From Amoebidium appalachense (lineage: Eukaryota; Ichthyosporea), in the NCBI GenBank assembly GCA_963693365.1, contig CAVNZM010000006.1, forward strand, positions 2,542,001-2,606,000: a stretch of 64,000 nucleotides of DNA. The letters are read 5' to 3'. Below are positions 27,331-40,072 of this stretch, piece by piece. The notes below the pieces were generated by a model. It worked only from the letters and a program-made list of their open reading frames with translations. It ran no database searches and was not told the origin of the DNA. Positions within the stretch are counted from its first letter, which is position 1; every line of letters begins with the position of its first letter. Made by a program: the position numbers and the translations under genes.

Positions 27331-27473
27331 TGACGGTACTCGTTATAAAAAACTTCATCGTCTAGTGCAGCTATATCTCGCACCTCTTGAACGAGTGAGT
27401 GTTCGCACGCACAATACAGCTCGGGCGTCCCTTGACAGTCAGGGCAAACGGCGAACTCGTCGTTCTCACTCAT
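27177..27473 (-). CDS. 98-aa ORF with Cys-rich start, possible P2X7-C-like zinc domain
   Basis: Opens MSENDEFAVCPDCQG, then CACEHSLVQEVRDIA, a tyrosine-rich stretch, KNRRFVLYR and RVRLACAERLVYGF. The order of C-x2-C, C-x-C-x-H, an R/Y-rich motif and a late Cys recalls the Zn-binding C-terminal domain of P2X7-like proteins, which spreads with transposon-like genes in many eukaryotes. Several expected residues are absent (no W, no IPSC motif), so the match is weak. It could be a complete small protein or the last exon of a larger one. Confidence 0.3.
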   Translation of the reverse strand: MSENDEFAVCPDCQGTPELYCACEHSLVQEVRDIAALDDEVFYNEYRHYINPNGMPVGGLVPKNRRFVLYRVASIEVKALPKGTRVRLACAERLVYGF

Positions 27474-27489
27474 AATTACTTAGTATGTG

Positions 27490-28650
27490 CGCGTTTGAAC
27501 AACAAAGAAAGTGAGCATTTCTGGGCGTGTCACGCCTTTTGTACCCTCACGTCGCGAGGAGGAACTTCGAGGAGGGTAAACAAAATCAAGGCGAACAATG
27601 TTCCCTCTGGCGTTCACTATGACAAGAGCCCCAGGCAGTTGAGACGTGCCCAGTAGCGTTGATATAATACACATATGTATAAGCCATAAAACAATAAGTA
27701 AACAATTCATTGGTAAGGTAAAGAATCAAAATTCATGCATATCATATATGAAGGCCGTATGAATTCGTACTTCTTCTTCCTATGCACCGCCGAGGCCGGA
27801 GGGTGTTGCCCTACCTAGCTCCAACTACAGCCTTGCCTACCAAGTAGCCTGGAAACCACATAGCGCATGACAACAATCCAATGGCAGATAGCCCTTTTAT
27901 GGTCCCTAGTGCACTAATTGGAAAATTCGCATATCGCTAATATTTTTGCCATGAAAAGCCTTACTATAATCTAAAATTGAATAAATTTATACATACAACC
28001 ACGTTTTTACCGACAGGTACTACACAACAGCGCCTTGGTTTTGTATAACTCACAGGAACACGAAGGATTGCATCCATGTAAGGCCCAATCAGATCTTTCT
28101 GTTGATCCAGCATTTCGGCGCCAAAAAACCTCATTGCGCGATCTGATTGGCTTTGCGAGGTCGACTGGCGGGAAAGCGAATGCGTGTACAGCCAATCACA
28201 CGAGACTGGCGTGCACTGAATTTTGGGTGGTCGCAGAGTAGGGCAAACACACGCCGTACGGGCTGGAAAGAGGCCTCTGCGAACCAGATGCAGACCGTAA
28301 GGTTGGAAATTCACCACTGAATATCCCCCTCCGGCGGTCGTTCCCCGTTTCCCTTCCCGACGCCCCCTTTGATACCCTTACTATACAGCACCCACCGTCT
28401 ATTAGGAAGCAAGCCCTGGGAATTTTGCTGAAGGAAAATGACATTCGTACGCCTTTAGTATATATTAAAATAAGAATTACCAAGGCTGTAGGTGCTCCTT
28501 ACGATTTTTTTTTCGAGGTGGATCTGGTTCCTAGAAAACCAGCTGTGGTCATTACGCTATACACGCCGGCCGCGATCTATTGGTTGAGGCGATCATCTCT
28601 CTAAGTGCGGCTCACTAATAGCCGGTCCAAATCGTCGCTTGATTAGATCA
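27490..28650. other. Unassigned DNA with a CCAAT-rich promoter-like core
   Basis: AT-rich to normal-complexity DNA. Short ORFs are present on both strands, for example minus 27964-28317 with FFGAEMLDQQKDLIGPYMD, but none was recognised. Confidence 0.3.
28083..28205. promoter_or_regulatory. Symmetrical CCAAT cluster with an E2F-like site
   Basis: ccaatcagatc (28087-28097) and gatctgattgg (28139-28149) form 11-bp inverted arms; between them lies tttcggcgccaaaa, similar to E2F sites, and a third gccaatca follows. The arrangement suits a bidirectional promoter, but no flanking gene was recognised. Confidence 0.4.
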
Positions 28651-28719
28651 AAGTCACGCTCCTATTTTATTAATAAATCCGGAGATATATGACCCGAAAA
28701 CCCACCCAGTAGATCCCCT

Positions 28720-28727
28720 TAAAGTAG

Positions 28728-28762
<35 letters not shown>

Positions 28763-28803
28763 CACCCCACCCCACCCCCCAACCCTTCTGTAGTATACCC
28801 CTC

Positions 28804-28834
<31 letters not shown>
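28720..28834 (-). repeat. Two poly(C) runs
   Basis: C-runs at 28729-28760 and 28806-28834 next to the dispersed repeat that follows. Confidence 0.95.
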
Positions 28835-28835
<1 letters not shown>

Positions 28836-28960
28836 ATCGTTCTGCCATGCCTCTTTGACGGGCTCAGTCTAGAACGTAGGTATACAGGTCCTGTGGGGCT
28901 GGTACCCACCCGACAAGGCAGCGGTTCTAGACCTGAATAACTTATGATTTCGCGCAACGC
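28835..28960 (-). repeat. Dispersed repeat family 2, copy 1
   Basis: gttctgccatgcctctttga, then gggctcagtctagaa, taggtata, ggtacccacc and cagcgg. The reverse complement of 40385-40485 matches in the same order, and 33563-33625 is a third, weaker relative. Confidence 0.75.
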
Positions 28961-29019
28961 TTAGTCGCCCGTGTGTGCGGGGTGCTCGTGCCTGTGTGCC
29001 GTGTACGTGTATGTGTGTG

Positions 29020-29077
29020 TGACTGTGTGTGTCTGTGTGTGTGCGTGTGTGTGTTTGTGCGTGTGTGCGTGTGTGCG

Positions 29078-29132
<55 letters not shown>

Positions 29133-29172
29133 GTGCGTGTGTGCGTGTGTGTGTGCGTGTGTGCGTGTGTGC

Positions 29173-29235
<63 letters not shown>
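29020..29235 (+). repeat. (GT)n microsatellite with GTGC interruptions
   Basis: About 200 bases of GT with regular gtgcgt variants. Confidence 0.95.
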
Positions 29236-29236
<1 letters not shown>

Positions 29237-29344
29237 CAAGGTGAAGAAAGGTTAGAGTTGAAATGTGGAGGGGAGTGGGTGGAGGCTACAAGTGGTAGCA
29301 CTTATTTTTTATCATAATTTATTTTATTTTATTTATTTATTTAT

Positions 29345-29479
29345 TTTGAGGGGGGGGGGGGGGGGGGAGGTTGGTGAGAGGGGGACAGCTTACCGTTCAA
29401 AGAGGGTGATGGGTCCCCCCCAACCCCCACGCCCTCCGGGAAAGCAGGGGGGATGGGAGGGGGGAGGGGGAGGAACTGT

Positions 29480-29510
<31 letters not shown>

Positions 29511-29556
29511 GGGGGGGAGACGGGGACCTAACCGTTTAAAAGCGTGATGCTCACAC

Positions 29557-29589
<33 letters not shown>

Positions 29590-29680
29590 ATTAGAGGCCC
29601 GCCCCCTAGTGGCCAGCAGGGATGGGGGGGGGGGGGGGGGAGGGGGGGAGGGGGGGAGGGGGGGGGGGGGGGGGGACCAC
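29345..29680. repeat. Poly(G)/poly(C) cluster with a T10-G29 tract
   Basis: Several G-runs, one preceded directly by ten T (29480-29518), and a C-run at 29562-29589. Confidence 0.9.
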
Positions 29681-29712
29681 CCACTGGCATCCCACGGGCT
29701 GCCATGACTTTG

Positions 29713-29745
29713 TCGGATATCGATGATGGCATCACCGATATCCGA
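29713..29745. repeat. Near-perfect 33-bp palindrome
   Basis: TCGGATATCG at 29713-29722 pairs with CGATATCCGA at 29736-29745, and tgatg/catca continues the stem to a one-base centre with a single mismatch. It would form a 16-bp cruciform arm. Confidence 0.9.
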
Positions 29746-29759
29746 GTACAATAATTTAG

Positions 29760-30540
29760 CAGCGGTTTATGTTCCTGCTTAAAACACTAACACAACTTGA
29801 AGTTTAGGATGCCTTAAAGATATTAATGTCTGAAGCTCAGACTACACACTTGCGCCATCCTCTTCCTCCCCTTAACACCCCCATCCCCCCCCCCCCCCCC
29901 TCCCCCCACCCACCCACCCGCCCATCTACCCACCCCACCTCCACTACATTCCCCCGCAGTGCACAATCACACATGTACACACACGTGCACACACTCTCAC
30001 ATACCACACGTATTTCACATGTACCTGCACACACATATACAACCACCAGCCACACATGCTGCACGTGCACAATTCTTCTATCATAGCACCTGCACCGATA
30101 TGCAGATCACTGTCCCCTGCATAATTACTATATTATTATTAATCAAGTTAGTGGGCAAACTTTAAACACCCACATGCGTAAAAAGTAAATCTTGTGTGCT
30201 CACAGGGCTACATAGAGACTAACAGGGTTCAGGACGATACATGCACACAGGCACATTGCTGCATTAGTCGAACATCACGATCTTAACGCACACAAATGCC
30301 GAAGAATTTGGTTATGTGCATGGCCGAAAGCTCACACACACAGTCACAAAAGCCAAAAAAAAACACACAAGAATGCACACACATTGGCACACCACACATA
30401 CAGACAATCCCACACATAACACAAGTGTGCACACGAACAAACCACGTTGATCGCGGTAACGGTGTCCCCGATAATTCATCATCTTAGACGCTGATCGTAA
30501 CCAGAGTGAGTTGGTGGGTGGGATTGAGGGAAAGGAGGAT
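29760..30540. other. CA-rich and unassigned DNA
   Basis: C-rich and CA-rich DNA plus about 250 bp of AT-rich unique sequence (30080-30300). No gene recognised. Confidence 0.5.
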
Positions 30541-30549
30541 GTGTGGCCA

Positions 30550-31060
<511 letters not shown>

Positions 31061-31199
31061 TGTGGGTGTGCGTGTGTGCGTTCGCATGAGAGTGTGTGAG
31101 TGTGTGGAGCAAGAAATTCTCCCTGTGGGAAATGCCAGAAGGTTTAGAGACAGGGGTGAGAACCCTAGGGGGGGGGGGGGGGGGGGGAGGGGAGAGGGA

Positions 31200-31560
31200 A
31201 GTGTGTAGCCTGTTTTTTTTAAAGATAACTATCAGTCGACCATCACGCAAGTAAAAAAACTTAATTGCCGAGCTACTTCCTTGAACATGCATGGTGCTAC
31301 AGCTTGTATTCATTGGGTCTGTCTAAGTGAATCACTCTCCTAATGGCTAACGAATAATTCTGGATAAAATTAATGTAACCATCGAAGTATTCACGAAGAA
31401 ATGGTTTGCCACTGAAACTATTTACAATCTGGCAATATGGATAAATGGATTACAACCAGGATTTACAGTTTGCAAAGCGTAACAAACACACACTTCCACA
31501 AGAAACACCAAAAGAAATTCAGAGTCACAAGTGCAAAATCGTAAGGGAAGGGGGACGGCA
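31200..31560. other. AT-rich unique stretch, no gene seen
   Basis: Normal-complexity sequence between G/C-rich blocks. No ORF with family resemblance. Confidence 0.5.
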
Positions 31561-31769
31561 GGGGAGGGGGGGGGGGGGGGGGGGGGCACCTGCTTAGTTG
31601 GGGTGGTGGGTCCCTTCCCCCCTCCCTTCCCCCTGCATCCCCCCTCTCCCCCCCTTTCCCCTTCTGCCTGCCAGCTAACCTGAACCGGACGAATGATTAA
31701 ATTGACAAGCAAAGAAGTCACCCCGTGGATTATAGGGAACATACCACATTGGTCCTCTGGGGTAGTGGA

Positions 31770-32540
<771 letters not shown>

Positions 32541-32772
32541 GGGGATACGAGTGTTTTATTGATATTTTTTGGAGGGAGACCTCTTAGAGACAAAAGTTAG
32601 CCAATAGTGGTTCATAGTGGTTCATGTATGCCATAGAGCCTCTCGGATTATGCCCGTGGTGGTGGTGGTGGTGGTGGTGGTGGTGGGTGTGGGGGTGAAA
32701 GCAACCACGGACCATAGTGAAAGACACCATCCATAGGATCATAGGTGACGTGCAGGACGGCCCACGGGCCAA

Positions 32773-32830
32773 CAGATCTTAGCCCCCATACAGATCTTAG
32801 CCCCCATAGCAGATCTTAGCCCCCATACAG
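32773..32830. repeat. Short tandem repeat, about 19-bp unit, three copies
   Basis: cagatcttagcccccata repeated three times with a two-base addition in the second. Confidence 0.95.
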
Positions 32831-32865
32831 TGGCTGAACCTCATTCCCCCCCTTCCTCCCCTTCA

Positions 32866-32867
32866 CA

Positions 32868-32958
<91 letters not shown>

Positions 32959-32992
32959 ACACACACAAACACACACACACACACACACACAG
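32866..32992 (+). repeat. (AC)n microsatellite
   Basis: More than 110 bases of nearly pure AC. Confidence 0.95.
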
Positions 32993-33620
32993 GGCTACAA
33001 GCTACACCCACGACCACCCAGGATCAGCACGAGTCTTTTCCCCCCGGGACACCACCACCCCTAGATTAGCACCTGTGTGTCCGAGACACCCTATTGGACA
33101 ATCTGTCTGCATATATATCTGAGTTTTTCTTCGGACATATATGGATACCCAGATGTAGAACACTACGTGTATAACAAGCTCCCCCCAAAAAAAACACAAG
33201 CACAAAGCCCACATAACCAAAACAGCCATCCGCAGAAAGAAATTAGGCATAACACCTGGAACAAACCCCCCCCCACCCACATCCTACCGGCTTGCCCCAT
33301 ATGCAGACATGCCATAGAAACGTTCAGCAGATTGAACCCACAACAGATATACCGACACATAGCAGCCACACCACACTACACAATATAGGATACAAAATGC
33401 ATCTCACCCACCCTTAACCCCACAACACCACCACACCATGTTAGACCCCCCTCAGACCATATGTAAAATTTCTTAGAATTTCATAGCCTGACCTCCCTCC
33501 CCCTAGATCAACACAGTAGATAACTAACTAGAACAGACCTTCCCATCTTTCTGTAGACAATAGAGCCCAATCGTTCTGCATCTCTGTTTACTAGCTCAGT
33601 CCAGAGAATAGGTATATAGA
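32993..33620. other. Unassigned DNA with a short ORF
   Basis: A plus-strand ORF (33077-33388, 103 codons) includes ACPICRHAIETF, a C-x2-C next to His, but is biased by CA-rich composition. The end of the stretch holds a diverged copy of dispersed family 2 (33563-33625). Confidence 0.3.
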
Positions 33621-33639
33621 TCGCTTAAGGGAATGCCCT

Positions 33640-33885
33640 CCCCCCCCCCCCCCCCTCCCCCACACACACACACACACTGGCACTCTCTCTATCTCTCTAT
33701 CTCTCTCTCTTCCTCTCCCACAACCCCTCCCCCCCCCCCCCCCTCTCCCTCCTTCCCTCCCTCCCTCCCTCCCTCTCTCACGAGAGTCTCTCCCCCTCCC
33801 CCCTCTTTTCTCTCTCTCTCTCTCTCCCTTCTCCATCTCCCTCTCTCCGGTCTCTGTATCTCGCTCTATCTGGAGCGCGCATGTC

Positions 33886-33946
<61 letters not shown>
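33640..33946 (+). repeat. Pyrimidine-rich block and (AC)n
   Basis: C/CT-rich sequence including (TCTC)n and (CCTC)n tracts, ending in AC at 33889-33944. Confidence 0.95.
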
Positions 33947-33948
<2 letters not shown>

Positions 33949-34325
33949 TGTGACAAGCGTACACCGGTCATTTTCTGTCGATCTGATTGGTGCAAATTAG
34001 AACCCTGCAAAGTTTTCTCGTCCCCATTCCCCCCCGGGTGCAATGGCTCTCCCCCTAGGCCTAGGATGCTTGTCTTCTCTTTTAGGCTGCCTTCTACGAA
34101 TATACTTTTTTTGTAAAGTAAAATCGCCTTTTGCAATGTTTGTGTTAGGTGACGTGGGTAAAGGTTGAACGGTTTGCCAACCCAACAGTTTCTATTAGGG
34201 AGAAGTCGCCATAATAGGCATGTCCAAAAAAGGTTAGAAGGAAATGCTCTTGAACCAATAGCATCGTGGCAAAGTGACTGTCTAGACGCTATGACATCAT
34301 TTAACCACCCCATAACACAAACCCG

Positions 34326-34329
34326 CCCG

Positions 34330-34394
<65 letters not shown>

Positions 34395-34491
34395 ACACAC
34401 ACACACAAACACGCACACACACACACACACACACACTCACACACACACATACACACACACACACACACACATACACACACACACACACACA

Positions 34492-34529
<38 letters not shown>

Positions 34530-34569
34530 CCCACACACACATACATACACACACACACGCACAAACACG

Positions 34570-34605
<36 letters not shown>

Positions 34606-34617
34606 CACACACACACA

Positions 34618-34676
<59 letters not shown>

Positions 34677-34685
34677 GCGCGTGCG

Positions 34686-34740
<55 letters not shown>
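34326..34740 (+). repeat. 415-bp (AC)n array
   Basis: AC repeats with scattered T, A and CG interruptions. One of the longest microsatellites in the window. Confidence 0.97.
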
Positions 34741-34741
<1 letters not shown>

Positions 34742-35182
34742 CATGCATGACAAACAGCCCTGAAATTATGTTCCCGGATAAGAGTGTAAGCAGATGGTGT
34801 AATTCATGCACTCCAAGTTTGTATAACAGTACAGTGTGTGAATCTGTATGCTTCTCAGTGCATTAAGCCACCAATACGATACATGAGGGTTGGGTCATTC
34901 ATAGGGCTATGGTCACATTGTATGCGTGAGTGGGTGTGCGGGTGTGTGCTAATATTAGTGAACCATTCGTGGTGTGTGTTCGGGTGTGTGTGTGTGTGTG
35001 TGTGTGTGTCAGTGTACGTGTCACTGTATGGTATATGTTACTGATCTGGGGAACTGCCAGTGAGTGTGCTGGACACCAAGGAGGGAGGGCTGAGCTGGTG
35101 GGTGGGTGGGTGAGTGGGGGGAGGGGGGGGGGGGGGAAGGGGATTCTGCAAGGGCAGCCCAGAAGACATTCAGAAGTTGCCA

Positions 35183-35258
35183 GCACGAATGTACATTTCA
35201 TGACCGATAGCACAATGCAGAGTACAAAGCACACAAAAGTAGTTTGAACAATAAGAAG
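35183..35258 (+). repeat. Diverged copy of the intronic repeat family outside SYF1
   Basis: cacaatgcagagtacaaagc and caataagaagagccg resemble the 13669 and 505 copies. Shows that the family is not confined to SYF1. Confidence 0.45.
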
Positions 35259-35279
35259 AGCCGATTTTTGTTGTTGTTG

Positions 35280-35281
<2 letters not shown>

Positions 35282-35336
<55 letters not shown>
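35282..35336 (+). repeat. Longest homopolymer: 55 G
   Basis: An uninterrupted run of 55 G, preceded by a short ttgttgttgtt. Confidence 0.97.
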
Positions 35337-35337
<1 letters not shown>

Positions 35338-35692
35338 TATCAGGTGTGTACATATATAAGCATCTCTGAAAACGTCTATTTTTTGTAGGGATACTGTTCG
35401 CCACCCACTGAATGAGTTCGTAGGTGAAGATGTGTGTGTGTGTGTGTGTGTGCGTGTGTGTGTTTTAATGTGTGTGTGTTTGTGTGCGTGTCGACGTGTG
35501 TGTGTGTGGTTGGGTGTCTATCTCTTTGTCTGTACGTGTGCGTGTGTTTGTGTGTGCGTGTGTGCATGTATGTGTCATGTGTGTGTGTGCGCATTGGTGT
35601 CAACATGCTAATGTGTTTGCCACACAGGTGTGTTACCTATAAGGTGTGTGTGTGTGGACGTGTGCGAGTGTGTAGATTTTTGTCCAAGTATG

Positions 35693-35758
35693 TCAATTTG
35701 TGTGCATGCTTGTGGAAAACTAAAACTGAATGTAAGTAGCTGCGTGTGCACATGCGCG

Positions 35759-35818
<60 letters not shown>

Positions 35819-35926
35819 AAATTTGTGTGCATGCTTGTGGAACACTAAAAGTGAATGTAAGCAGCTGCGTGTGCATATGCGCGGTGTGTTTGTGTGCGTG
35901 TGTGTGTGTGTGTCTCTCCCGGGTGA
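35693..35926 (+). repeat. 125-bp tandem duplication around (GT)n
   Basis: tttgtgtgcatgcttgtgga then gaatgtaa and agctgcgtgtgca occur at 35697 and 35821, each followed by gcgcggtgtgtttgtgtg. Confidence 0.9.
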
Positions 35927-36060
35927 ATTGTGGATTTGGATATATGTGTTTGCGTGTGTGGATGCATGTGTGTGTCGGGTGAGTGGTGGACTTAAGTGGG
36001 TGTTTACGCATGCCTGTGAACAGGCCACGGCAAACAGACCGTATTTCTTTGAATAGTGAT

Positions 36061-36066
36061 TTTATT
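36061..36066 (-). promoter_or_regulatory. AATAAA polyadenylation signal of copy B
   Basis: AATAAA on the gene strand about 199 bases after the stop of copy B, matching the position in copy A. Confidence 0.6.
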
Positions 36067-36264
36067 GAGTTTAAACAACATGAAAAAAGCCCCTGCTCAC
36101 AAAGCAAAGGCTGCTTAATAAAGGCTCGTTCATTTTCTACGACGCTATGCTGCACTGTGTCACCTGATTTTAAAGGCCGTACGTGCATGCTCGTTCGTAC
36201 AAGCCGAAACGTCTTTCGTGCCTACTATATACACCCGCCCACCCCACCCAACCGCACGCAGCGG

Positions 36265-38049
36265 CTACTGCAGAAGCATGACCAGGGCGGCCAGGAGGGC
36301 CAGCACGGGGGTGGCAATGCTTGTGCGCACGGCCGCGCTGGTGAGCTGTGTGTCGGTGCCGGCGCTGTTTGTGGCCGACCCGTAGACGGAGCCCGATGTG
36401 CGCACAGTGGCCGAGCCGCTCTCGGTGGCACGGCGCATGTGGTGGTTGGTCTCCGACACAACAACGGCGCGGCGGCGGCGGGCCACGGCCTCATAGTAGA
36501 CCTCAAAGGTGCAGCGGAACGACAGGCGCGTGATGAGGCCCGGGCCGGGGTCGGGCAGAACGTCGTTGGTCATGACCTGCTGCAGCCAGTACGTCTGCGT
36601 CACCGTGGGCGTCCCCGCAGGCACGTCGGCCCGCAGGCCCACGGCGCTGCCCGTCACGTCCTGCTGGAAGTTGCTGGCCAGCGTGCCGTTGACGGCCAGC
36701 CCGGCGTTGCTGGTCTTGTCGACCCAGCTGCCGCCGTCCGTGCTGACCTCCCACTTCTGCAGCAGCACCGAGCTGACGCTGGGCCCCTGCAGGTCAATGC
36801 GGAAGTATGAGGGCCGGTTCCACTCCCACGCCCGCTGGTGCGTGGTCGACGCCTTGCGCTGCGCGTCCGTGGTGCCCGTGGGCGCAATGAACCGCACCAC
36901 CTTGATGATGTTGTTGATGCTGTACAGCGCCCCGCCCGTCTGGCAGAAGTTGTCCGAGTTGAGCGTGATGCTGATGCTGCTGCCCGTGTCCGGCGTCTGC
37001 AGCGGGCAATCCTCGGCCGCAATGTCCGGCGAGCACGTGACCGTCACCTGCTCCAGCGTGTACGTGCCGTCCAGCTCGCACACCCGCGGCGTATCCGACG
37101 CCGGGTGCAGGAACGTCACCTGCATGGTCTTGCGGCAGATCCCCGCACCCCCCGGGTAGGCATAGTCATTGGCCGTGCCGTTGCGGCACCGGTCAGCCAG
37201 CGTGTTTGCTCCGCTGGTGGCCGACGGGCCCGTGACCGACACGGCATTGCTGGCAGACACAGACGCACCCGCAGCAGGCGTGAGCACCGTCTTGTACTGT
37301 GACACGTCGTACGGCCAGTGGATGGCATATGTCAGGTTGAGCGTGCTCTGCGCCTGGTCGGGCCGCAGCACAATCTGCTGCGTCACGGCCGCCGTCAGGT
37401 TGAACTTGGACGTCACATTGACGTCCGTCGTGACCGTGGCATTGAACAGCACCTGCAGCTTGAAGTTGACCGGCAGTGTTGTCGACACCGTGCGCGTGTC
37501 GCTGGCCTCGTTGACAGACCCCAGCGTCACGGGCTCCGTGTACGTCACATCCAGCGAGCCGTTGTAGAACCGGTACCACACACCCCCCTCGTCAAAAGCA
37601 GGCCCCACCGTGAACCCGCAGCCCGTCTCCAGGTAGTTGACGTCTATCTTGATCTGGATGTTGTCGTTGCAGTTGCTCGCGTCCGCAACATTGGACGCGT
37701 TGGTGATGGTGGCAAGCGACAGGAATCGCCCCGACGCACAGTTCTTGAGCGCAAACGACGTGAACCGCCGGTTCTTCTTGGCCCCGCCGGTCATGGTGAC
37801 CACCAGCGAGTAGTCCGACTCGTCGATCCAAGGCTGGATCACCGACAGGTTGGTGGTGACCTGCAGCTGCGGCTGGTTGCCGTCCGCAGACGCCAAGCAT
37901 GCCCCGAGCGTGCTGCAGTCCCCAATGCGCCCCGAGTCGCACACACACGCATCCGTGGCACCCTCAATATCGATGCTTGCACCGTTGGTGCACGTCTGCG
38001 CGGCCACAGACCCGATCAGGGCCACCGCCGCAAGGAAGGCCTTCAACAT
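36265..38049 (-). CDS. Secreted/surface glycoprotein, copy B (594 aa, intronless)
   Basis: The same protein as copies A, C and D with a few substitutions: Val for Ala in the signal peptide core (AAVALIG) and Lys for Arg in TGGAKKNRR. Signal peptide 1-17, four Cys within the first 35 residues, sequons at NLS, NAS, NGS, NAT, NVT, NLT (twice) and NGT (twice), tetra-arginine at about 524-527 and a hydrophobic tail ALLAALVMLL. An in-frame ATG 15 codons upstream exists here too (MFYITQ), but it is absent in copy D. The flanks match copy A on both sides (about 250 bp after the stop, 0.6-0.9 kb before the start), so this is a segmental duplication. Function unknown; a cell-surface or wall role is inferred. 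Confidence 0.87.
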   Translation of the reverse strand: MLKAFLAAVALIGSVAAQTCTNGASIDIEGATDACVCDSGRIGDCSTLGACLASADGNQPQLQVTTNLSVIQPWIDESDYSLVVTMTGGAKKNRRFTSFALKNCASGRFLSLATITNASNVADASNCNDNIQIKIDVNYLETGCGFTVGPAFDEGGVWYRFYNGSLDVTYTEPVTLGSVNEASDTRTVSTTLPVNFKLQVLFNATVTTDVNVTSKFNLTAAVTQQIVLRPDQAQSTLNLTYAIHWPYDVSQYKTVLTPAAGASVSASNAVSVTGPSATSGANTLADRCRNGTANDYAYPGGAGICRKTMQVTFLHPASDTPRVCELDGTYTLEQVTVTCSPDIAAEDCPLQTPDTGSSISITLNSDNFCQTGGALYSINNIIKVVRFIAPTGTTDAQRKASTTHQRAWEWNRPSYFRIDLQGPSVSSVLLQKWEVSTDGGSWVDKTSNAGLAVNGTLASNFQQDVTGSAVGLRADVPAGTPTVTQTYWLQQVMTNDVLPDPGPGLITRLSFRCTFEVYYEAVARRRRAVVVSETNHHMRRATESGSATVRTSGSVYGSATNSAGTDTQLTSAAVRTSIATPVLALLAALVMLLQ

Positions 38050-38189
38050 GACGAAAGGAAATGCCAATCCGGCAGTCTGCGTTATGTAAAACAAAGGAGG
38101 AATTACGAGGCTGTGTAGAACATGAGAAGCTGTTGAAATGTTTTCTAAGTCGGCTCGTGTAACCGATGAAGAGCAGAGTGGTAAGTTGG

Positions 38190-38212
38190 CCCATTTTATA
38201 TCCCCGATTCGC
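38190..38212 (-). promoter_or_regulatory. TATA box of copy B
   Basis: Gene strand cggggatataaaatgg, 145 bases before the ATG, in a block conserved with copies A and C. Confidence 0.7.
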
Positions 38213-38339
38213 CATGAAAATTCCGTCGGATAAGTTAGGAATGTCTGCTCTGTCCAAGTATGCTGCGTGATGTCCTGCTGCAGGGATTGGTGATTCTATC
38301 GTTTGCGACGTTTGCATTGGATGTAAGATTCCCACTTTG

Positions 38340-38700
38340 GAGATGGAGCCAATCGCTGATCATTTGGTTAAAAAAAAAGAGTATCTGTGATAATTGCCTT
38401 CTATCACCAGCGTGCTGACACGTGCTGGAGCGTTACATAAATTATGAATTGAATGGCTTTGTAAAGGCAACGCCAAAAAATGATCATAATAGTGTGTTTT
38501 CTCTACAGTATTCAATTGTGTTTTTTCTTTTCTCGCGCTTCCTTCACCTGTTTTCCTGATCATCGCGTTTCGTTCGCTCAGTTTTGGTTCAGATGAATAT
38601 AAATGAGGTATGCGTCGTCACATTCCAATGCATTCCACCTTTTTTAGCCTTCCCTACCTTCGACAAGTCCGACTAACGTACGACAGGTCTGAATATTTTC
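38340..38700. other. Conserved upstream flank of copy B
   Basis: Contains gccaatcgctga, the single gtgataattgccttctatca block and cattccaatgcattccacct, all shared with copies A and/or C in the same order. Probably regulatory or simply duplicated DNA. Confidence 0.5.
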
Positions 38701-39355
38701 AGTTCAGATTTGAATATACAATAATAGGTCTCCTTTATTAAAAATTTAAATATAGATTGCATTTGCTAGCTTATGTTTATTTTTGTTGTACTGTGAACTC
38801 GAAATCAAGCCACACCGCTCACTGACTCGAATTCAGGAGTTTCCAGCACTTTTCACAAATTTGACACAAAACATGCCTTCGTTCTTGATTGGTGCTGGAT
38901 AAAAGAAGGGGAAAGAAGCGTACATTCCAATGATTCACGGACAGACGGAAGGGTTGGTAACTCCTGTAACTTGGATAGACTCCTCACTGATAGTTTGTAG
39001 TGCATGGACTGTAGAGCGCTGTAGAGTGTACTCGTGGGCGAGTGTTGACATATGGCGTGGATCTGTCCTATATGAGATACTGACAGCGCGGCATGGCCTC
39101 CCAGAACATGGGACAACATCACAACAGGGGCCTTACTAATGATGTATGCACGCATACACGCGCGCACATTCCAGTGAGCGTTAGTTACGGTCACTCACGT
39201 GGGTTTGACTTCTGGCGTAGAGTCACGGACACGTAGGGACAGGTCGCCGACCAGCCCTTATAAAGATACCGGGCCCGCGGCCGGGGCACGGCGGTCGCTT
39301 CCAACGGATGTCATCGTGACCATGTAGGGTACACTAAGAAAGACACGCACGAGTA
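38701..39355. other. Unassigned DNA upstream of copy B
   Basis: aaacatgccttcgttcttga near 38871 matches a site near 23459 in the far flank of copy A. A cttataaagatacc and GC-rich block at 39257-39290 looks promoter-like, but no gene follows it. Confidence 0.35.
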
Positions 39356-39359
39356 CGTG

Positions 39360-39380
39360 ACACACACACACACACACACG

Positions 39381-39468
<88 letters not shown>

Positions 39469-39594
39469 GTGACACACACACACACACACCGTGAGAGTCT
39501 GACGCAAACACACCGTGACGCACCGTGACACACTGGCATACGCACACACGTGCACCGTGAGACAAACACACACAAACACACACACACAGACACG

Positions 39595-39625
<31 letters not shown>

Positions 39626-39678
39626 GCACGCGCACACAAACACACGCACACAGACGCACACACGCACACACGCACACG

Positions 39679-39734
<56 letters not shown>

Positions 39735-40006
39735 TGTACCACCCCCCCCACACACACACACACACACACGCACAAACACACTGTACACGCCCATACACAC
39801 AGAGAAACAAATACACTGCACACGCCCATCCACACACACACGCAAATAAACACAGGCGAGCATACACACACACACACACAGACACATATATATACACTCG
39901 GAAAGGCAAACAAGCAAACAAATACGCACAAATACAAACACAGGACCTGGTGCACGTGTAAGCTACACCACACACAGACACACAGACACACAGACACACA
40001 CAAGCC

Positions 40007-40072
<66 letters not shown>

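Noticed and set aside
28835-28960. tRNA or 5S rRNA gene
   Set aside because: No cloverleaf, no paired A and B boxes and no T-run terminator; the sequence recurs elsewhere as a dispersed repeat.
33077-33388. Zinc-finger protein suggested by ACPICRH
   Set aside because: Only one C-x2-C pair, CA-driven composition, no further ligands and no promoter.
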